Assembly (NCBI RefSeq): GCF_003938655.1 | Contig: NZ_RJJT01000030.1 | Location: forward strand, 1-64,000 | From: Rhizobium pisi | GTDB lineage: Bacteria > Pseudomonadota > Alphaproteobacteria > Rhizobiales > Rhizobiaceae | Reading direction: 5' to 3' | Length of the DNA stretch: 64,000 nucleotides | Notes under the pieces: generated by a model | Seen by the model: only the letters and a program-made list of their open reading frames with translations | Database searches by the model: none | Told to the model about the DNA's origin: nothing | Position numbers and translations under genes: made by a program | Shown here: one piece after another, positions 7,573 through 16,875 of the stretch | Numbering within the stretch: the stretch's first letter is position 1 | Layout: every line of letters begins with the position of its first letter

Positions 7573-9066
7573 ATGGCTGACAAGACCGAAAACACGCTCT
7601 CCTCCGACGCAACTGAGGTGCGGGCCCAGAAGCTGAAGCTGCTGCGCGAGCAGATCGGCGAAGTCTATCCGGCGCATTTCCACCGGACGCTGACCAATGC
7701 CGAATTGGCGGCTAAATACGAAGGGCTGGTACCCGACACCGAAACGCAGGACGTCGTCACTGTTGCGGGCCGCGTCTATTCCTCGCGCAACTCCGGCATG
7801 TTCATGGACATCCACGATGCGGGCGGCAAAATCCAGATCTTCAGTCACAAGGACACGACTCCGGAAGAAGCCCGCGCCCTGCTGCCGATGATCGATATCG
7901 GCGACATCATCGGCGTCACGGGCGTCGTGCGCCGCACCAAGCGCGGCGAACTGACGATCAACGCGCAGAAGATCGAAATGCTGACCAAGTCGCTGCTGCC
8001 GATGCCCGAGAAATGGCACGGCCTCTCTGACATCGAGCTGCGTTACCGCAAGCGCCATCTCGACATCATGACCAACGAGGATTCGAAGCTGCGCTTCCAG
8101 CAGCGTTCGAAGATCCTTTCGGGCATCCGCCGCTTCATGGAAGATGACGGCTTCATGGAAGTCGAGACGCCGATGCTGCATTCGGTCTATGGCGGCGCCA
8201 CCGCCGAGCCGTTCAAGACGCATCACAATACGCTGAAGCTCGACATGTACCTGCGCATCGCGCCGGAATTGTTCCTGAAGCGCACCCTGGTTTCGGGACT
8301 GACCGACAAGGTGTTCGAGATCAACCGCAACTTCCGCAACGAAGGCGTCTCCACCCGGCACAATCCCGAATTCACGATGATGGAGTGCTACTGGGCCTAT
8401 GCCGACTACGAGGACATCATGGATCTCGTCGAGCGGCTGTTCGAGAGCCTGGCGCTCTCAATCCACGGCACGACCGAATTCCCGTTCGGTGACAAGACCA
8501 TGTCGTTCAAGGGACCGTTCAAGCGCGTGCCGATGCCCGATGCCGTCAAGGAAGTGACGGGCATCGACTTCCTGGCGATCAAAACCGACGAGGAAGCCCG
8601 CGCCGCAGCGAAGGCTGCCGGCTTCGCGGTCGAGAAGGATTGGACCTGGGGCGAATGCCTCGCCTTCATTTTCGAGGAAAAGGTCGAAGCCACGCTGATC
8701 CAGCCGTCCCACGTCACGCATTTCCCGAAGGACATCTCGCCCTTCGCCAAGGAAGTGCCGGGCGAGCCGCGCCTCGTCGAACGTTTCGAGACCTATTGCA
8801 ACGCCTGGGAACTCGGCAACGCCTTCTCGGAGTTGAACGACCCAGAAGAGCAGCGCCGCCGCATGGTCGAGCAGCTCGAGCAGGCGCATGCCCGCGGCGA
8901 AAAAGAAAAGCAGCTGGACGAGGAATTCCTCGACGCGATCGACCAGGGCATGCCGCCCGCGGGTGGTCTCGGCATCGGCGTCGACCGCCTGATCATGCTG
9001 CTGACCAACGCACCGTCGATACGCGACGTCATCCTCTTCCCGGCCCGCCGCAACAAGGCCGACTGA
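7573..9066 (+). CDS. lysS: Lysyl-tRNA synthetase, class II
   Basis: The 497-aa class II enzyme has an N-terminal OB-fold anticodon-binding domain (about residues 60-155, VAGRVYSSRNSGMFMDIHD) and a catalytic domain with motif 1 (FMEDDGFMEVETPML), motif 2 (FEINRNFRNEGVSTRHNPEFTMME, written in part here) and motif 3 (GLGIGVDRLIMLLT near the end). AGAGGA lies 9 nt before the ATG. It is second gene of the gltX-lysS pair and is followed by a strong terminator. Confidence 0.95.
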   Translation: MADKTENTLSSDATEVRAQKLKLLREQIGEVYPAHFHRTLTNAELAAKYEGLVPDTETQDVVTVAGRVYSSRNSGMFMDIHDAGGKIQIFSHKDTTPEEARALLPMIDIGDIIGVTGVVRRTKRGELTINAQKIEMLTKSLLPMPEKWHGLSDIELRYRKRHLDIMTNEDSKLRFQQRSKILSGIRRFMEDDGFMEVETPMLHSVYGGATAEPFKTHHNTLKLDMYLRIAPELFLKRTLVSGLTDKVFEINRNFRNEGVSTRHNPEFTMMECYWAYADYEDIMDLVERLFESLALSIHGTTEFPFGDKTMSFKGPFKRVPMPDAVKEVTGIDFLAIKTDEEARAAAKAAGFAVEKDWTWGECLAFIFEEKVEATLIQPSHVTHFPKDISPFAKEVPGEPRLVERFETYCNAWELGNAFSELNDPEEQRRRMVEQLEQAHARGEKEKQLDEEFLDAIDQGMPPAGGLGIGVDRLIMLLTNAPSIRDVILFPARRNKAD

Positions 9067-9088
9067 CAGGAAGAGACATTGAAAAACG

Positions 9089-9119
9089 AAGCGGAGTGCC
9101 GGTGGCCCTCCGCTTTTTT
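9089..9119. terminator. Bidirectional rho-independent terminator
   Basis: AAGCGGAG (9089-9096) pairs with CTCCGCTT (9108-9115) and runs into six T residues on the plus strand; an A-rich stretch on the other side (9082-9086) serves the minus strand. It separates the convergent lysS and the gene ending at 9128. Confidence 0.85.
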
Positions 9120-9127
9120 ATGCCGTT

Positions 9128-9865
9128 TCAGTGGGTCTTCGGGGGTGGCTCTTCGGCCGGCTCCTCGGCGACCATATCAGCGCCGGCGCTTTCGGCGGCA
9201 GGTGCAGCTTCGCTCACGGTCGCCGGCGCGGCGCCATGTCCGCCGCCTGCTGGCTTCTTTTCCTTACCCTTCTCCTCGTTCTTGGTCGAAGCGACGGCAA
9301 CAGGGTCGACGCAATCCTCCGGGTCTTTGAAACCCGCGCTGATCATTGCGATCTCGTCCGCCGGCAGGTCGATTCGCTCGCCGAAGAACAACCCGCTTTC
9401 ATTGGCCTTGCCGTCGTAATAGCGCGCCGTATAGGGCTTGTCGTCAAGGCCGGGAACGGTCTTGTCGGGATGCGGGATATAGACAACATCGGCGCCGATC
9501 GCCCGGCCGCGAATATCTGCGCGCAGCGTCGGGCCATTCTCGTCGAGCACCACAACCTGCACCAGATCCGGCTTCTGCGCGGCATAGACGGCCTGAGCGA
9601 CGCGAAGTGCGGTCTTGACGCGCGTCATCCCGTCGGTCGGCTCGGTCTTGATGTATTTCCGGACCCAGATGTGATCCTGCTTTTTGATCGTCACCAGATT
9701 GACGTCGCTGCATTCGAGGCCGTAGACGCCATCCGAGGAACCGATCAGCCGGCCCTTGCCGACATAGACCGCCGCGCCGCCGGAAACGCCCGCCAGAAGA
9801 GCGACTCCGCCGATGATGATTGTCAATTTCCGGGAGGGCCGGAATATGCGCAGTAAGGCCTTCAC
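9128..9865 (-). CDS. Membrane-anchored conserved hypothetical protein
   Basis: This 245-aa protein is not assigned to a named family. One TM anchor follows a basic start (about residues 15-34, TIIIGGVALLAGVSGGAAVYV), so the rest is probably periplasmic. The central domain (about 45-180) is acidic and soluble and has single Cys residues in LECSD and PEDCVD that could form a disulphide. The last 50 residues are low-complexity Lys/Glu/Ala/Pro. Length and composition look like a genuine conserved gene; it converges on lysS and diverges from a LysR gene. No function is proposed. Confidence 0.75.
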   Translation of the reverse strand: MKALLRIFRPSRKLTIIIGGVALLAGVSGGAAVYVGKGRLIGSSDGVYGLECSDVNLVTIKKQDHIWVRKYIKTEPTDGMTRVKTALRVAQAVYAAQKPDLVQVVVLDENGPTLRADIRGRAIGADVVYIPHPDKTVPGLDDKPYTARYYDGKANESGLFFGERIDLPADEIAMISAGFKDPEDCVDPVAVASTKNEEKGKEKKPAGGGHGAAPATVSEAAPAAESAGADMVAEEPAEEPPPKTH

Positions 9866-10044
9866 GCCAACTGCTCCGCCATCTGAAACTCCAACGCAGG
9901 ACTGGTGCTGAGAACGCTAGAGAAATGACGTTTCGGAAAGTTTAAGTGGGCGTGCCAAGCCAGCCCCATTTTAGGAAAATACCAAAAAAGGTCCGCTTTT
10001 TTCGGCCGCTTGCCACGGCGCATTCTGCCATGCTCTAAACGTCC

Positions 10045-10953
10045 ATGGCCTTCACCCTTCGCCAGATCCAATATTTTGTCGCCGTCGCCGAACAGGGTTC
10101 GGTGACACGGGCAGCACAGAACCTTTCGATCTCGCAATCCTCGGTGACTGAAGCGCTGAAGGAGCTCGAAACCGACCTTGGCGTCGAACTCTTCGAGCGC
10201 CATCCGCGCGGCCTGACGATCACCCACAATGGACACCAGTTCCTGCGCCACGCGACGAAGATTCTCGCCTCCGTTTCCGATGCGCGCACGAGCTTTTCCG
10301 GCCAGCAAAGCGCGCTTTCCGGCACATTGAACATTGGCGTCACATCGCTTGTCGCCGGCTATGTGCTTTCCGACCTCCTGGCGCGATACCGGCGCGCCTG
10401 CCCGGGCATCGACGTCAGCGCGATCGAGGATAATGGCGGTTACCTCGAACATCTCCTGGTCGGCGGCGAACTCGATGTCGCCGTTATGGTGATATCGAAC
10501 CTGCGCGACCGCATGGCACTGCAGGCCGAAATCCTCGAAACCTCGCCCTATCGGCTGTGGCTGCCGATGGGCCATCCGCTGGTATCGGCCGATATCATCT
10601 CGGTTGCCGATATCGCCCGCGAACCGCTGATCATGCTGACGGTCGACGAAATCGAGGAGAACACCGGCAAGCTGCTTTCGGCACTTGGCGCCCGCCCGCA
10701 TGTCGCCTTCCGCACCCGCTCGGTGGAAGCGGTGCGCAGCCTGGTTGCGACAGGAGCCGGCGTGGCGCTGCTTCCCGACCTCGTCTATCGGCCGTGGTCG
10801 CTGGAAGGCGACCGCATCGAGAGCCGCGACGTCTCCGGTTCGCTGCCGGTCGTCCAGGTAGGCATGGTCTGGCGCAAGGGCTCCAGCCTGCCCCAGGCGG
10901 CGCGCGATTTCGTCGGCATTGCCGAAAGCATGCGCTCCGGCCGTATCCGTTGA
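10045..10953 (+). CDS. LysR-family transcriptional regulator
   Basis: The 302-aa LysR protein has a winged helix at residues 1-60 (LRQIQYFVAVAEQGSVTRAAQNLSIS in two halves, then ALKELETDLGVELFERH) and a type 2 periplasmic-binding-like effector domain from about 90. It lies 114 bp upstream of, and reads into, the YdcS-type operon, so it may control amine uptake, although LysR genes more often diverge from their targets. No good ribosome site precedes the ATG. The gap on its left (9866-10044) holds only promoter DNA shared with the divergent hypothetical gene. Confidence 0.87.
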   Translation: MAFTLRQIQYFVAVAEQGSVTRAAQNLSISQSSVTEALKELETDLGVELFERHPRGLTITHNGHQFLRHATKILASVSDARTSFSGQQSALSGTLNIGVTSLVAGYVLSDLLARYRRACPGIDVSAIEDNGGYLEHLLVGGELDVAVMVISNLRDRMALQAEILETSPYRLWLPMGHPLVSADIISVADIAREPLIMLTVDEIEENTGKLLSALGARPHVAFRTRSVEAVRSLVATGAGVALLPDLVYRPWSLEGDRIESRDVSGSLPVVQVGMVWRKGSSLPQAARDFVGIAESMRSGRIR

Positions 10954-11067
10954 TATCGGAATTTCCGATATCGCCCTTCTGATAAATGAATTTGCGAAAG
11001 CGGCCTTTTCGCGTCACCTTTTCATCCGGGAACGAACCGCCACAAAAGTGGCACCACTGGGAGACGG

Positions 11068-12231
11068 ATGATGAGGAATCTCTTGAAATCCTGCACGGCA
11101 GCGCTCGCCTGCCTGGGCTTTGCGACGCAGGTGATCGCCGCAGAACCGCTCAAAGCGCTCGGCAAGGGTGAAGGCGCAGTCAGCATCGTCGCCTGGGCCG
11201 GCTATATCGAGCGCGGCGAAACCGACAAGAATTACGACTGGGTCACCGATTTCGAAAAGGAGACCGGCTGCAAGGTTTCCGTCAAGACCGCAGCCACCTC
11301 GGATGAAATGGTGTCGCTGATGAACGAGGGCGGCTTCGATCTCGTCACCGCATCCGGCGACGCCTCGCTGCGTCTCATCGCCGGCAAGCGTGTGCAACCG
11401 ATCAACACCGATCTGATCCCGAGCTTCAAGAATGTCGACGAGCGCCTGCAGAAAGGCCCATGGTATACGGTCGGCGGCGTGCATTACGGCGTCCCCTATC
11501 TCTGGGGGCCGAATGTGTTGATGTACAATACTGACACCTTCAAGGACAAGGCGCCGACCAGTTGGAGCGTCGTCTTCGACGAGCAGACTCTTCCTGACGG
11601 CAAGTCCAACAAGGGCCGCGTCCAGGCCTATGACGGCGCTATCTACATCGCCGATGCCGCCATGTATCTGATGGCCCACAAGCCGGATCTCGGCATCAAG
11701 GACCCTTATGAACTGACCGAGGACCAGTACAAGGCCGCCCTCGACCTCTTGCGCGGCCAACGCAAACTCGTCTCACGCTACTGGCACGACGCGATGATCC
11801 AGATCGACGACTTCAAGAACGAAGGCGTCGTCGCTTCCGGTTCCTGGCCCTTCCAGGCGAACTTGCTGCAGGCCGACAAGCAAAAGATCGCCTCCACCTT
11901 CCCCGAGGAAGGGGTCACCGGTTGGGCCGACACGACAATGCTGCATGCCGACAGCGAACATCCGAACTGCGCCTATATGTGGATGGAGCATTCGCTGAAG
12001 GCCAAGGTCCAAGGTGATGCCGCCGCCTGGTTCGGCGCCGTGCCCTCCGTTCCCGCCGCCTGCAAGGGCAACGAACTGATGGGCGATACCGGCTGCGCCA
12101 CCAACGGCTTCGATCACTTCGACAAGATCAAGTTCTGGAAAACCCCGGTCGCCAAATGCGCCACGCAGAGCGAATGCGTTCCGTACCATCGCTGGGTGTC
12201 GGACTATATTGGCGTGATCGGCGGGCGATAA
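11068..12231 (+). CDS. Polyamine-type ABC importer, periplasmic binding protein (YdcS-like)
   Basis: The 387-aa PotD/YdcS-family binding protein has a signal peptide (residues 1-25, cleavage after QVIAA). The mature part carries the family motifs VAWAGYIERGE, FDLVTASGDASLRLI and YGVPYLWGPNVLMYN. It should capture a polyamine or a related amino compound for the permeases encoded downstream. ATG ATG at the start leaves a one-codon ambiguity, with GGGAGACGG as ribosome site. It is first gene of a five-gene operon ending in an aldehyde dehydrogenase, and a palindromic repeat separates it from the ATPase gene. Confidence 0.88.
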   Translation: MMRNLLKSCTAALACLGFATQVIAAEPLKALGKGEGAVSIVAWAGYIERGETDKNYDWVTDFEKETGCKVSVKTAATSDEMVSLMNEGGFDLVTASGDASLRLIAGKRVQPINTDLIPSFKNVDERLQKGPWYTVGGVHYGVPYLWGPNVLMYNTDTFKDKAPTSWSVVFDEQTLPDGKSNKGRVQAYDGAIYIADAAMYLMAHKPDLGIKDPYELTEDQYKAALDLLRGQRKLVSRYWHDAMIQIDDFKNEGVVASGSWPFQANLLQADKQKIASTFPEEGVTGWADTTMLHADSEHPNCAYMWMEHSLKAKVQGDAAAWFGAVPSVPAACKGNELMGDTGCATNGFDHFDKIKFWKTPVAKCATQSECVPYHRWVSDYIGVIGGR

Positions 12232-12254
12232 GCCGCGATCTGTGTCGGTAAAAT

Positions 12255-12390
12255 CCCCTCCCCAAACCCTCCCCACAAGGGGGAGGGACTCGGAGTGGCA
12301 CCGCGAGTTCCTGCCGAAACGCCAAGGTATTTGCGAAGGGGTACGGCAGGTTAAACCCCTCCCCATTGTGGGGAGGGGTTTGGGGCGGGG
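12255..12390. repeat. Inverted-repeat intergenic element after the binding-protein gene
   Basis: A C-rich arm beginning CCCCTCCCCAAACCC (12255-12278) is mirrored by a G-rich arm ending GGGGTTTGGGGCGGGG (12366-12390); each arm also folds on itself around CACAA or ATTGT. About 85 bp lie between. This resembles Rhizobium palindromic repeats of unknown origin. Lying between the binding-protein and ATPase genes, it could damp downstream expression or stabilise the upstream mRNA. Confidence 0.65.
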
Positions 12391-12445
12391 TCTTCAATAG
12401 ACAAGACCGACCCCTCTCTAAACACGCAAGACCTGGAGCCCTCAA

Positions 12446-13432
12446 ATGACGTCAGCCGTCCGCTTCCAACAGGTATCGCGCCACTTCGGCCAGGTTCGCG
12501 CTGTCGACGGCGTCGATCTCGAAATCGCGCCCGGCGAATTCTTCGCCATGCTCGGGCCATCCGGCTCCGGCAAGACGACCTGCCTGAGATTGATAGCCGG
12601 CTTCGAGCAGCCGACCGCAGGCCATATCCAGATTTTCGGCGAGACGGCCGAGGGCATTCCGCCCTATCGCCGCAACGTCAACACCGTGTTCCAGGACTAC
12701 GCGCTCTTCCCACATCTCAACATCCTCGACAACGTCGCCTATGGGCTGATGGTCAAGGGCGTCGGCAAGGCGGAGCGGATGAAGGCCGCGGGCGATGCTC
12801 TCGAGCTCGTCAAGCTGCCGGGCTACGGCGCCCGCCGCCCCGGCCAGCTGTCGGGCGGCCAGCGGCAGCGCGTGGCGCTCGCCCGCGCGCTGGTCAACAA
12901 GCCGAAGGTCCTGCTGCTCGACGAGCCGCTCGGCGCGCTGGACCTGAAGCTGCGCGAGCAGATGCAGGAGGAATTGAAGAGCCTGCAGCGCGCGCTCGGC
13001 ATCACCTTCGTCTTCGTGACGCATGATCAGGGCGAGGCGCTGTCCATGGCCGATCGCGTCGCCGTCTTCAACAATGGCAACATCGTCCAGGAGGGCACGC
13101 CGCAGGATATCTACCGCTCCCCGAAGACCCGCTTCGTCGCCGATTTCGTCGGCTCGTCGAACGTGATCGCGCCGGATCTGATGGCATCGCTCGGTGGCGA
13201 GAAGCGCTGGGCAAGCCTCCGTCCCGAAGCGATCCGGCTGGCAAGCGACGGCGTCGAGGCGAAAGTCGAAAACGCAAGCTTCCTCGGCGCAGCCACGCGC
13301 CTCAGCGTCGATCTCAAGGGCAGCCGGTTGCATGTCATGCTGCCGGCCGGCGCGTCCGTGCCTGTGATCGGCGCCGGCATCCGCCTCGCCTGGCAGCCTG
13401 CCGATATCCACTATATGGACGACGCGGCATGA
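12446..13432 (+). CDS. Polyamine-type ABC importer, ATP-binding protein (YdcT/PotA-like)
   Basis: The 328-aa ATPase has Walker A GPSGSGKTT (about residues 35-43), the Q-loop in NTVFQDYALFPH, ABC signature LSGGQRQRVALARAL, Walker B VLLLDEPLGALD and the H-loop VTHDQGEA. A C-terminal TOBE domain (about 240-325) marks the spermidine/iron-type importers. GGAG precedes the ATG and the stop overlaps the next start as ATGA, so translation is coupled to the first permease. It energises uptake of the YdcS-bound substrate at the inner membrane. Confidence 0.92.
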   Translation: MTSAVRFQQVSRHFGQVRAVDGVDLEIAPGEFFAMLGPSGSGKTTCLRLIAGFEQPTAGHIQIFGETAEGIPPYRRNVNTVFQDYALFPHLNILDNVAYGLMVKGVGKAERMKAAGDALELVKLPGYGARRPGQLSGGQRQRVALARALVNKPKVLLLDEPLGALDLKLREQMQEELKSLQRALGITFVFVTHDQGEALSMADRVAVFNNGNIVQEGTPQDIYRSPKTRFVADFVGSSNVIAPDLMASLGGEKRWASLRPEAIRLASDGVEAKVENASFLGAATRLSVDLKGSRLHVMLPAGASVPVIGAGIRLAWQPADIHYMDDAA

Positions 13433-14391
13433 CGGCGATCACCATGTCAGGCGGCAAGACATCGATCCTTCCGCGACGCGGCGGGTTCTTCGGCCTGATG
13501 TCAGATGCTTTCTGGCGACACCCGAAGCTGCTGCTTTTCGTGATGCTGACGCCGCCGCTGCTCTGGCTCGGCATCATCTATATCGGCTCGCTGATCGCTC
13601 TTCTGCTGCAGAGCTTCTTCTCGATCGACGATTTCTCAGGCCTGGTGAATTACGAATTCACGCTCGCGACCTATGCCCAGCTTCTCAGCCCGACGAATTT
13701 CGACATCATCATCCGCACCGTCATCATGGCGGCGCTGGTGACCGTCGCTGCCGCCCTGATCGCCTTCCCGATCGCCTATTATGCGGCGCGTTATGCGCAG
13801 GGCAGATGGAAGGCGCTCTTCTATCTCGGCGTCATGCTGCCGCTCTGGTCGAGCTATCTCGTCAAGATCTACGCCTGGAAGCTGATCCTCGCCAAGGAAG
13901 GCATCCTCACCTGGATCTTCGAAAAGCTCTCGCTCTCCTGGCTGCTCGACGGCATCCTGACCCTTCCCGTCATCGGCGGCAATTCGCTCTCGGTGAGCTA
14001 TCTCGGCACCTTCATCGTCTTCGTCTATATCTGGCTGCCCTATATGATCCTGCCGACGCAGGCGGCGTTGGAGCGCGTGCCCGGCAACCTGATCGAGGCC
14101 TCCGCGGATCTCGGCGCCACGCCGCGCCAGACCTTCCGCACCGTGCTGCTGCCCTTGGCGCTCCCCGGCATCGTCGCCGGTTCGATCTTCACCTTCTCGC
14201 TGACACTGGGCGATTACATCATCCCGCAGATCATCGGCTCTTCCAGGCTCTTCATCGGTCAGGCCGTCTATGCCCAGCAGGGAACGGCCGGCAATGTGCC
14301 GCTCGCCGCCGCCTTCTCGGTCGTGCCGATCGTCATCATGGCGCTCTATCTCTGGATCGCCAAGAAACAGGGAGCCTTCGATGCGCTCTGA
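13429..14391 (+). CDS. Polyamine-type ABC importer, permease 1 (YdcU/PotB-like)
   Basis: The 320-aa inner-membrane permease has six or so TM segments and the EAA coupling motif EASADLGATPRQTFRTVLLPLALPGI in the last third (quoted here in pieces: EASADLGATPRQ, then FRTVLLPLALPG). The N-terminal 30 residues are cytosolic. Its start overlaps the ATPase stop by 4 nt and its end overlaps the next permease by 11 nt, a tightly coupled operon. Confidence 0.9.
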   Translation: MTAITMSGGKTSILPRRGGFFGLMSDAFWRHPKLLLFVMLTPPLLWLGIIYIGSLIALLLQSFFSIDDFSGLVNYEFTLATYAQLLSPTNFDIIIRTVIMAALVTVAAALIAFPIAYYAARYAQGRWKALFYLGVMLPLWSSYLVKIYAWKLILAKEGILTWIFEKLSLSWLLDGILTLPVIGGNSLSVSYLGTFIVFVYIWLPYMILPTQAALERVPGNLIEASADLGATPRQTFRTVLLPLALPGIVAGSIFTFSLTLGDYIIPQIIGSSRLFIGQAVYAQQGTAGNVPLAAAFSVVPIVIMALYLWIAKKQGAFDAL

Positions 14392-15193
14392 CCAGAAGAC
14401 GTCACCGCTTCCCCTGAAGATCGCCGCTGCGGGTGGCCTGCTCTTCCTGCATCTGCCGATCCTGCTGATCTTCGTCTATGCCTTCACGACAGAGGAGAAG
14501 AGCTATCAATGGCCCCCGCCCGGCCTGACGCTGCAATGGTTCACCATCGCCTGGAACCGGCCTGATGTCTGGTCGGCCCTCGGGCTCTCCGTGCAGGTTG
14601 CCGTCATCGCCACCGCGATCGCGCTGGTTCTCGGCACACTCTGCGCGGCAGCCGTCAGCCAGACGAAGTTCTTCGGCCGCGAGGCGATCTCGCTGCTCGT
14701 CATCCTGCCGATCGCGCTGCCCGGTATCATCACCGGCATTGCGCTGCGCTCCGCCTTCAGCCTGTTCGACATCCCGTTTTCGGTCTGGACCATCGTGCTC
14801 GGCCACGCCACTTTCTGCGTGGTCGTCGTCTATAACAATGCCGTCGCCCGCTTCCGCCGCACATCCGGCTCACTGATCGAGGCCTCGATGGATCTCGGCG
14901 CCGACGGCTTCCAGACCTTCCGCCATGTCATCCTGCCGAACATCGGCACTGCCCTGCTTGCCGGTGGCATGCTCGCTTTCGCGCTTTCCTTCGACGAAGT
15001 CATCGTCACCACCTTCACCGGCGGCCAGCAATCGACCTTGCCGATCTGGATGCTCGAAGAACTCATCCGCCCGCGCCAGCGCCCCGTCACCAACGTGGTC
15101 GCCATGGTCGTGGTGCTCGTCACCTTCCTGCCGATCCTGGCAGCCTATTACCTCACCCGCGACGGCGACCAGATCGCCGGCGCCGGCAAATAA
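14381..15193 (+). CDS. Polyamine-type ABC importer, permease 2 (YdcV/PotC-like)
   Basis: The 270-aa PotC-type permease pairs with the preceding one. TM1 lies at about residues 11-32 (AAAGGLLFLHLPILLIFVYAF) and the EAA motif reads EASMDLGADGFQTFRHVILP. The start at 14381 is chosen because it gives the usual length and N-terminus; the reading frame is open further upstream but only as a shadow of permease 1. It overlaps permease 1 by 11 nt and is followed 13 bp later by the dehydrogenase. Confidence 0.9.
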   Translation: MRSDQKTSPLPLKIAAAGGLLFLHLPILLIFVYAFTTEEKSYQWPPPGLTLQWFTIAWNRPDVWSALGLSVQVAVIATAIALVLGTLCAAAVSQTKFFGREAISLLVILPIALPGIITGIALRSAFSLFDIPFSVWTIVLGHATFCVVVVYNNAVARFRRTSGSLIEASMDLGADGFQTFRHVILPNIGTALLAGGMLAFALSFDEVIVTTFTGGQQSTLPIWMLEELIRPRQRPVTNVVAMVVVLVTFLPILAAYYLTRDGDQIAGAGK

Positions 15194-15206
15194 CAGGGAG
15201 AACATC

Positions 15207-16634
15207 ATGGATACCCAAATGCTGATCGGTTCCCGCTTCGAAAAGGGCACGGAGACGGACGAACACATCCTGAACCCCAGAACGGGCGAGACGGTGATTG
15301 ACCTTCCCGAAGCCTCGCTTTCCCAGGTCGACGCTGCCGTCGATGCCGCCGAAAAGGCCTTCGCAAGCTGGTCGCAGACAACGCCTTCCGAGCGTTCCGG
15401 CTATCTCCTGAAGATCGCCGATGCCATCGAAAGGGATGCCGCGGGTTTTGCCACGCTGGAGGCGCTGAATTGCGGCAAACCGATCAATTCAGTGCTGAAC
15501 GACGAAATCCCGGCGATCGTTGATTGTTATCGCTTCTTTGCAGGCGCCGTGCGCAACTTGCACGGACCGGCCGCCGGCGAATACCTGCCCGGCCACACCT
15601 CGATGATCCGCCGCGATCCGATCGGCATCGTCGGCTCGATCGCGCCGTGGAACTATCCGCTGATGATGATGGCCTGGAAGCTGGCGCCGGCGATCGCCGG
15701 CGGCAACACCGTCGTCTTCAAACCTTCGGAGCAGACGCCGCTGACGGCGCTGAAGATGGCGAAACTGCTTTCCGAAATCCTTCCCGAAGGCGTTGTCAAC
15801 GTCATCCTTGGCCGCGGTGAAAGCGTCGGCAACGCCCTCATCAACAATGCCAAGATCGGGATGATTTCGATCACCGGCGATATCGCCACCGGCAAGAAGG
15901 TGCTGCAGGCCGCCGCCAAGACGGTCAAGCGTACCCATCTCGAACTCGGCGGCAAAGCCCCCGTCATCGTTTTCGACGATGCCGATATCGACGCCGTCGT
16001 CGCCGGAATCCGCACTTTCGGCTATTACAATGCCGGCCAGGACTGCACCGCCGCCTGCCGCATCTATGCCGATGCCAAGGTCTACGACAATTTCGTCGCC
16101 GATCTCTCCTCGGCGGTCTCGAGCATCCGCTTCAATCAGGCCGACGATACCGAAAACGAGATCGGGCCGCTGATTTCCAAACGCCAGCGCGATCGCGTCG
16201 AAAGCTTCGTCGCTCGCGCATCCGAGCACAAGCACATGGAGATCACCACCGGTGGCAAGGTCTCCGGCGACAAAGGCTTCTACTTCACCCCGACCGTTAT
16301 ATCAGGCGCCCTTCAGGACGACGAGATCGTCCGCCGCGAAGTCTTTGGCCCGGTCGTGTCTGTCACTCGCTTTTCCCAAACCGATGATGCCATTGCCTGG
16401 GCAAACGACAGCGACTACGGCCTCGCCTCCTCCGTCTGGACCAAGGATATCGGCCGCGGCATGAAGACCGCCGCCCGCCTGCAATATGGCTGCACCTGGA
16501 TCAACACGCATTTCATGCTCACCAACGAGATGCCGCATGGCGGTCTCAAACAGTCGGGCTACGGCAAGGACCTGTCGGTCTACGCGCTGGAGGACTACAC
16601 CGCCGTCCGCCACGTGATGATCAATCACGGCTGA
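15207..16634 (+). CDS. Aldehyde dehydrogenase, gamma-aminobutyraldehyde type (PatD/YdcW-like)
   Basis: The 475-aa NAD(P)-dependent dehydrogenase has the substrate/cofactor motif PWNYPLMMMAWKLAPA, catalytic Glu in THLELGGKAP and catalytic Cys in NAGQDCTAACR, all in family order. Linked to a YdcSTUV-type importer it probably oxidises 4-aminobutyraldehyde (from putrescine) to GABA, as PatD does in E. coli. Betaine aldehyde or another aminoaldehyde are alternatives. GGGAG precedes the ATG at 15207; it ends the operon. No amine transaminase or oxidase is next to it, so the amine-to-aldehyde step must be encoded elsewhere. Confidence 0.88.
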   Translation: MDTQMLIGSRFEKGTETDEHILNPRTGETVIDLPEASLSQVDAAVDAAEKAFASWSQTTPSERSGYLLKIADAIERDAAGFATLEALNCGKPINSVLNDEIPAIVDCYRFFAGAVRNLHGPAAGEYLPGHTSMIRRDPIGIVGSIAPWNYPLMMMAWKLAPAIAGGNTVVFKPSEQTPLTALKMAKLLSEILPEGVVNVILGRGESVGNALINNAKIGMISITGDIATGKKVLQAAAKTVKRTHLELGGKAPVIVFDDADIDAVVAGIRTFGYYNAGQDCTAACRIYADAKVYDNFVADLSSAVSSIRFNQADDTENEIGPLISKRQRDRVESFVARASEHKHMEITTGGKVSGDKGFYFTPTVISGALQDDEIVRREVFGPVVSVTRFSQTDDAIAWANDSDYGLASSVWTKDIGRGMKTAARLQYGCTWINTHFMLTNEMPHGGLKQSGYGKDLSVYALEDYTAVRHVMINHG

Positions 16635-16645
16635 TCAGCGGGAAA

Positions 16646-16677
16646 GGCAGGGTGTTGCTCATAATGCGCGCCCTGCC
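16646..16677 (+). terminator. Possible terminator after the aldehyde dehydrogenase
   Basis: GGCAGGG (16646-16652) pairs with CCCTGCC (16671-16677), with an 18-nt loop, 12 bp past the stop. The only T-rich stretch (CCTTTTATT) begins about 10 nt later, so efficiency is doubtful. The remaining bases to 16821 show no gene. Confidence 0.35.
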
Positions 16678-16821
16678 CTCTGCCGGCCTTTTATTGATCA
16701 CGATCACTCGAAATAGGCTGAAATCGCGTGCTGATCCCGAAGAGCTGGCATGATGAGGAGCTTTCATCGATCGGCTAACCGATAACCCGTTGAAATAGAT
16801 CGTGCCGGCTGTGAAAGCGCC

Positions 16822-16846
16822 GGAACAATTTGCCGGCTGCAGCGTC
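16822..16846 (+). promoter_or_regulatory. Candidate general-stress (EcfG/RpoE2-type) promoter
   Basis: GGAAC, 16 nt, then CGTC. The alphaproteobacterial EcfG consensus is GGAAC, 16-17 nt, CGTT, so one base of the -10 box differs. It lies about 20 nt upstream of the ribosome site of a small membrane protein of a type often seen in stress regulons. Confidence 0.45.
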
Positions 16847-16875
16847 TTTCCCATGCAAACGCAAAGGATGACGCC

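Noticed and set aside
16621..16854. 77-codon minus-strand ORF after the aldehyde dehydrogenase
   Set aside because: It crosses the probable terminator and promoter region and has no domain or ribosome site.
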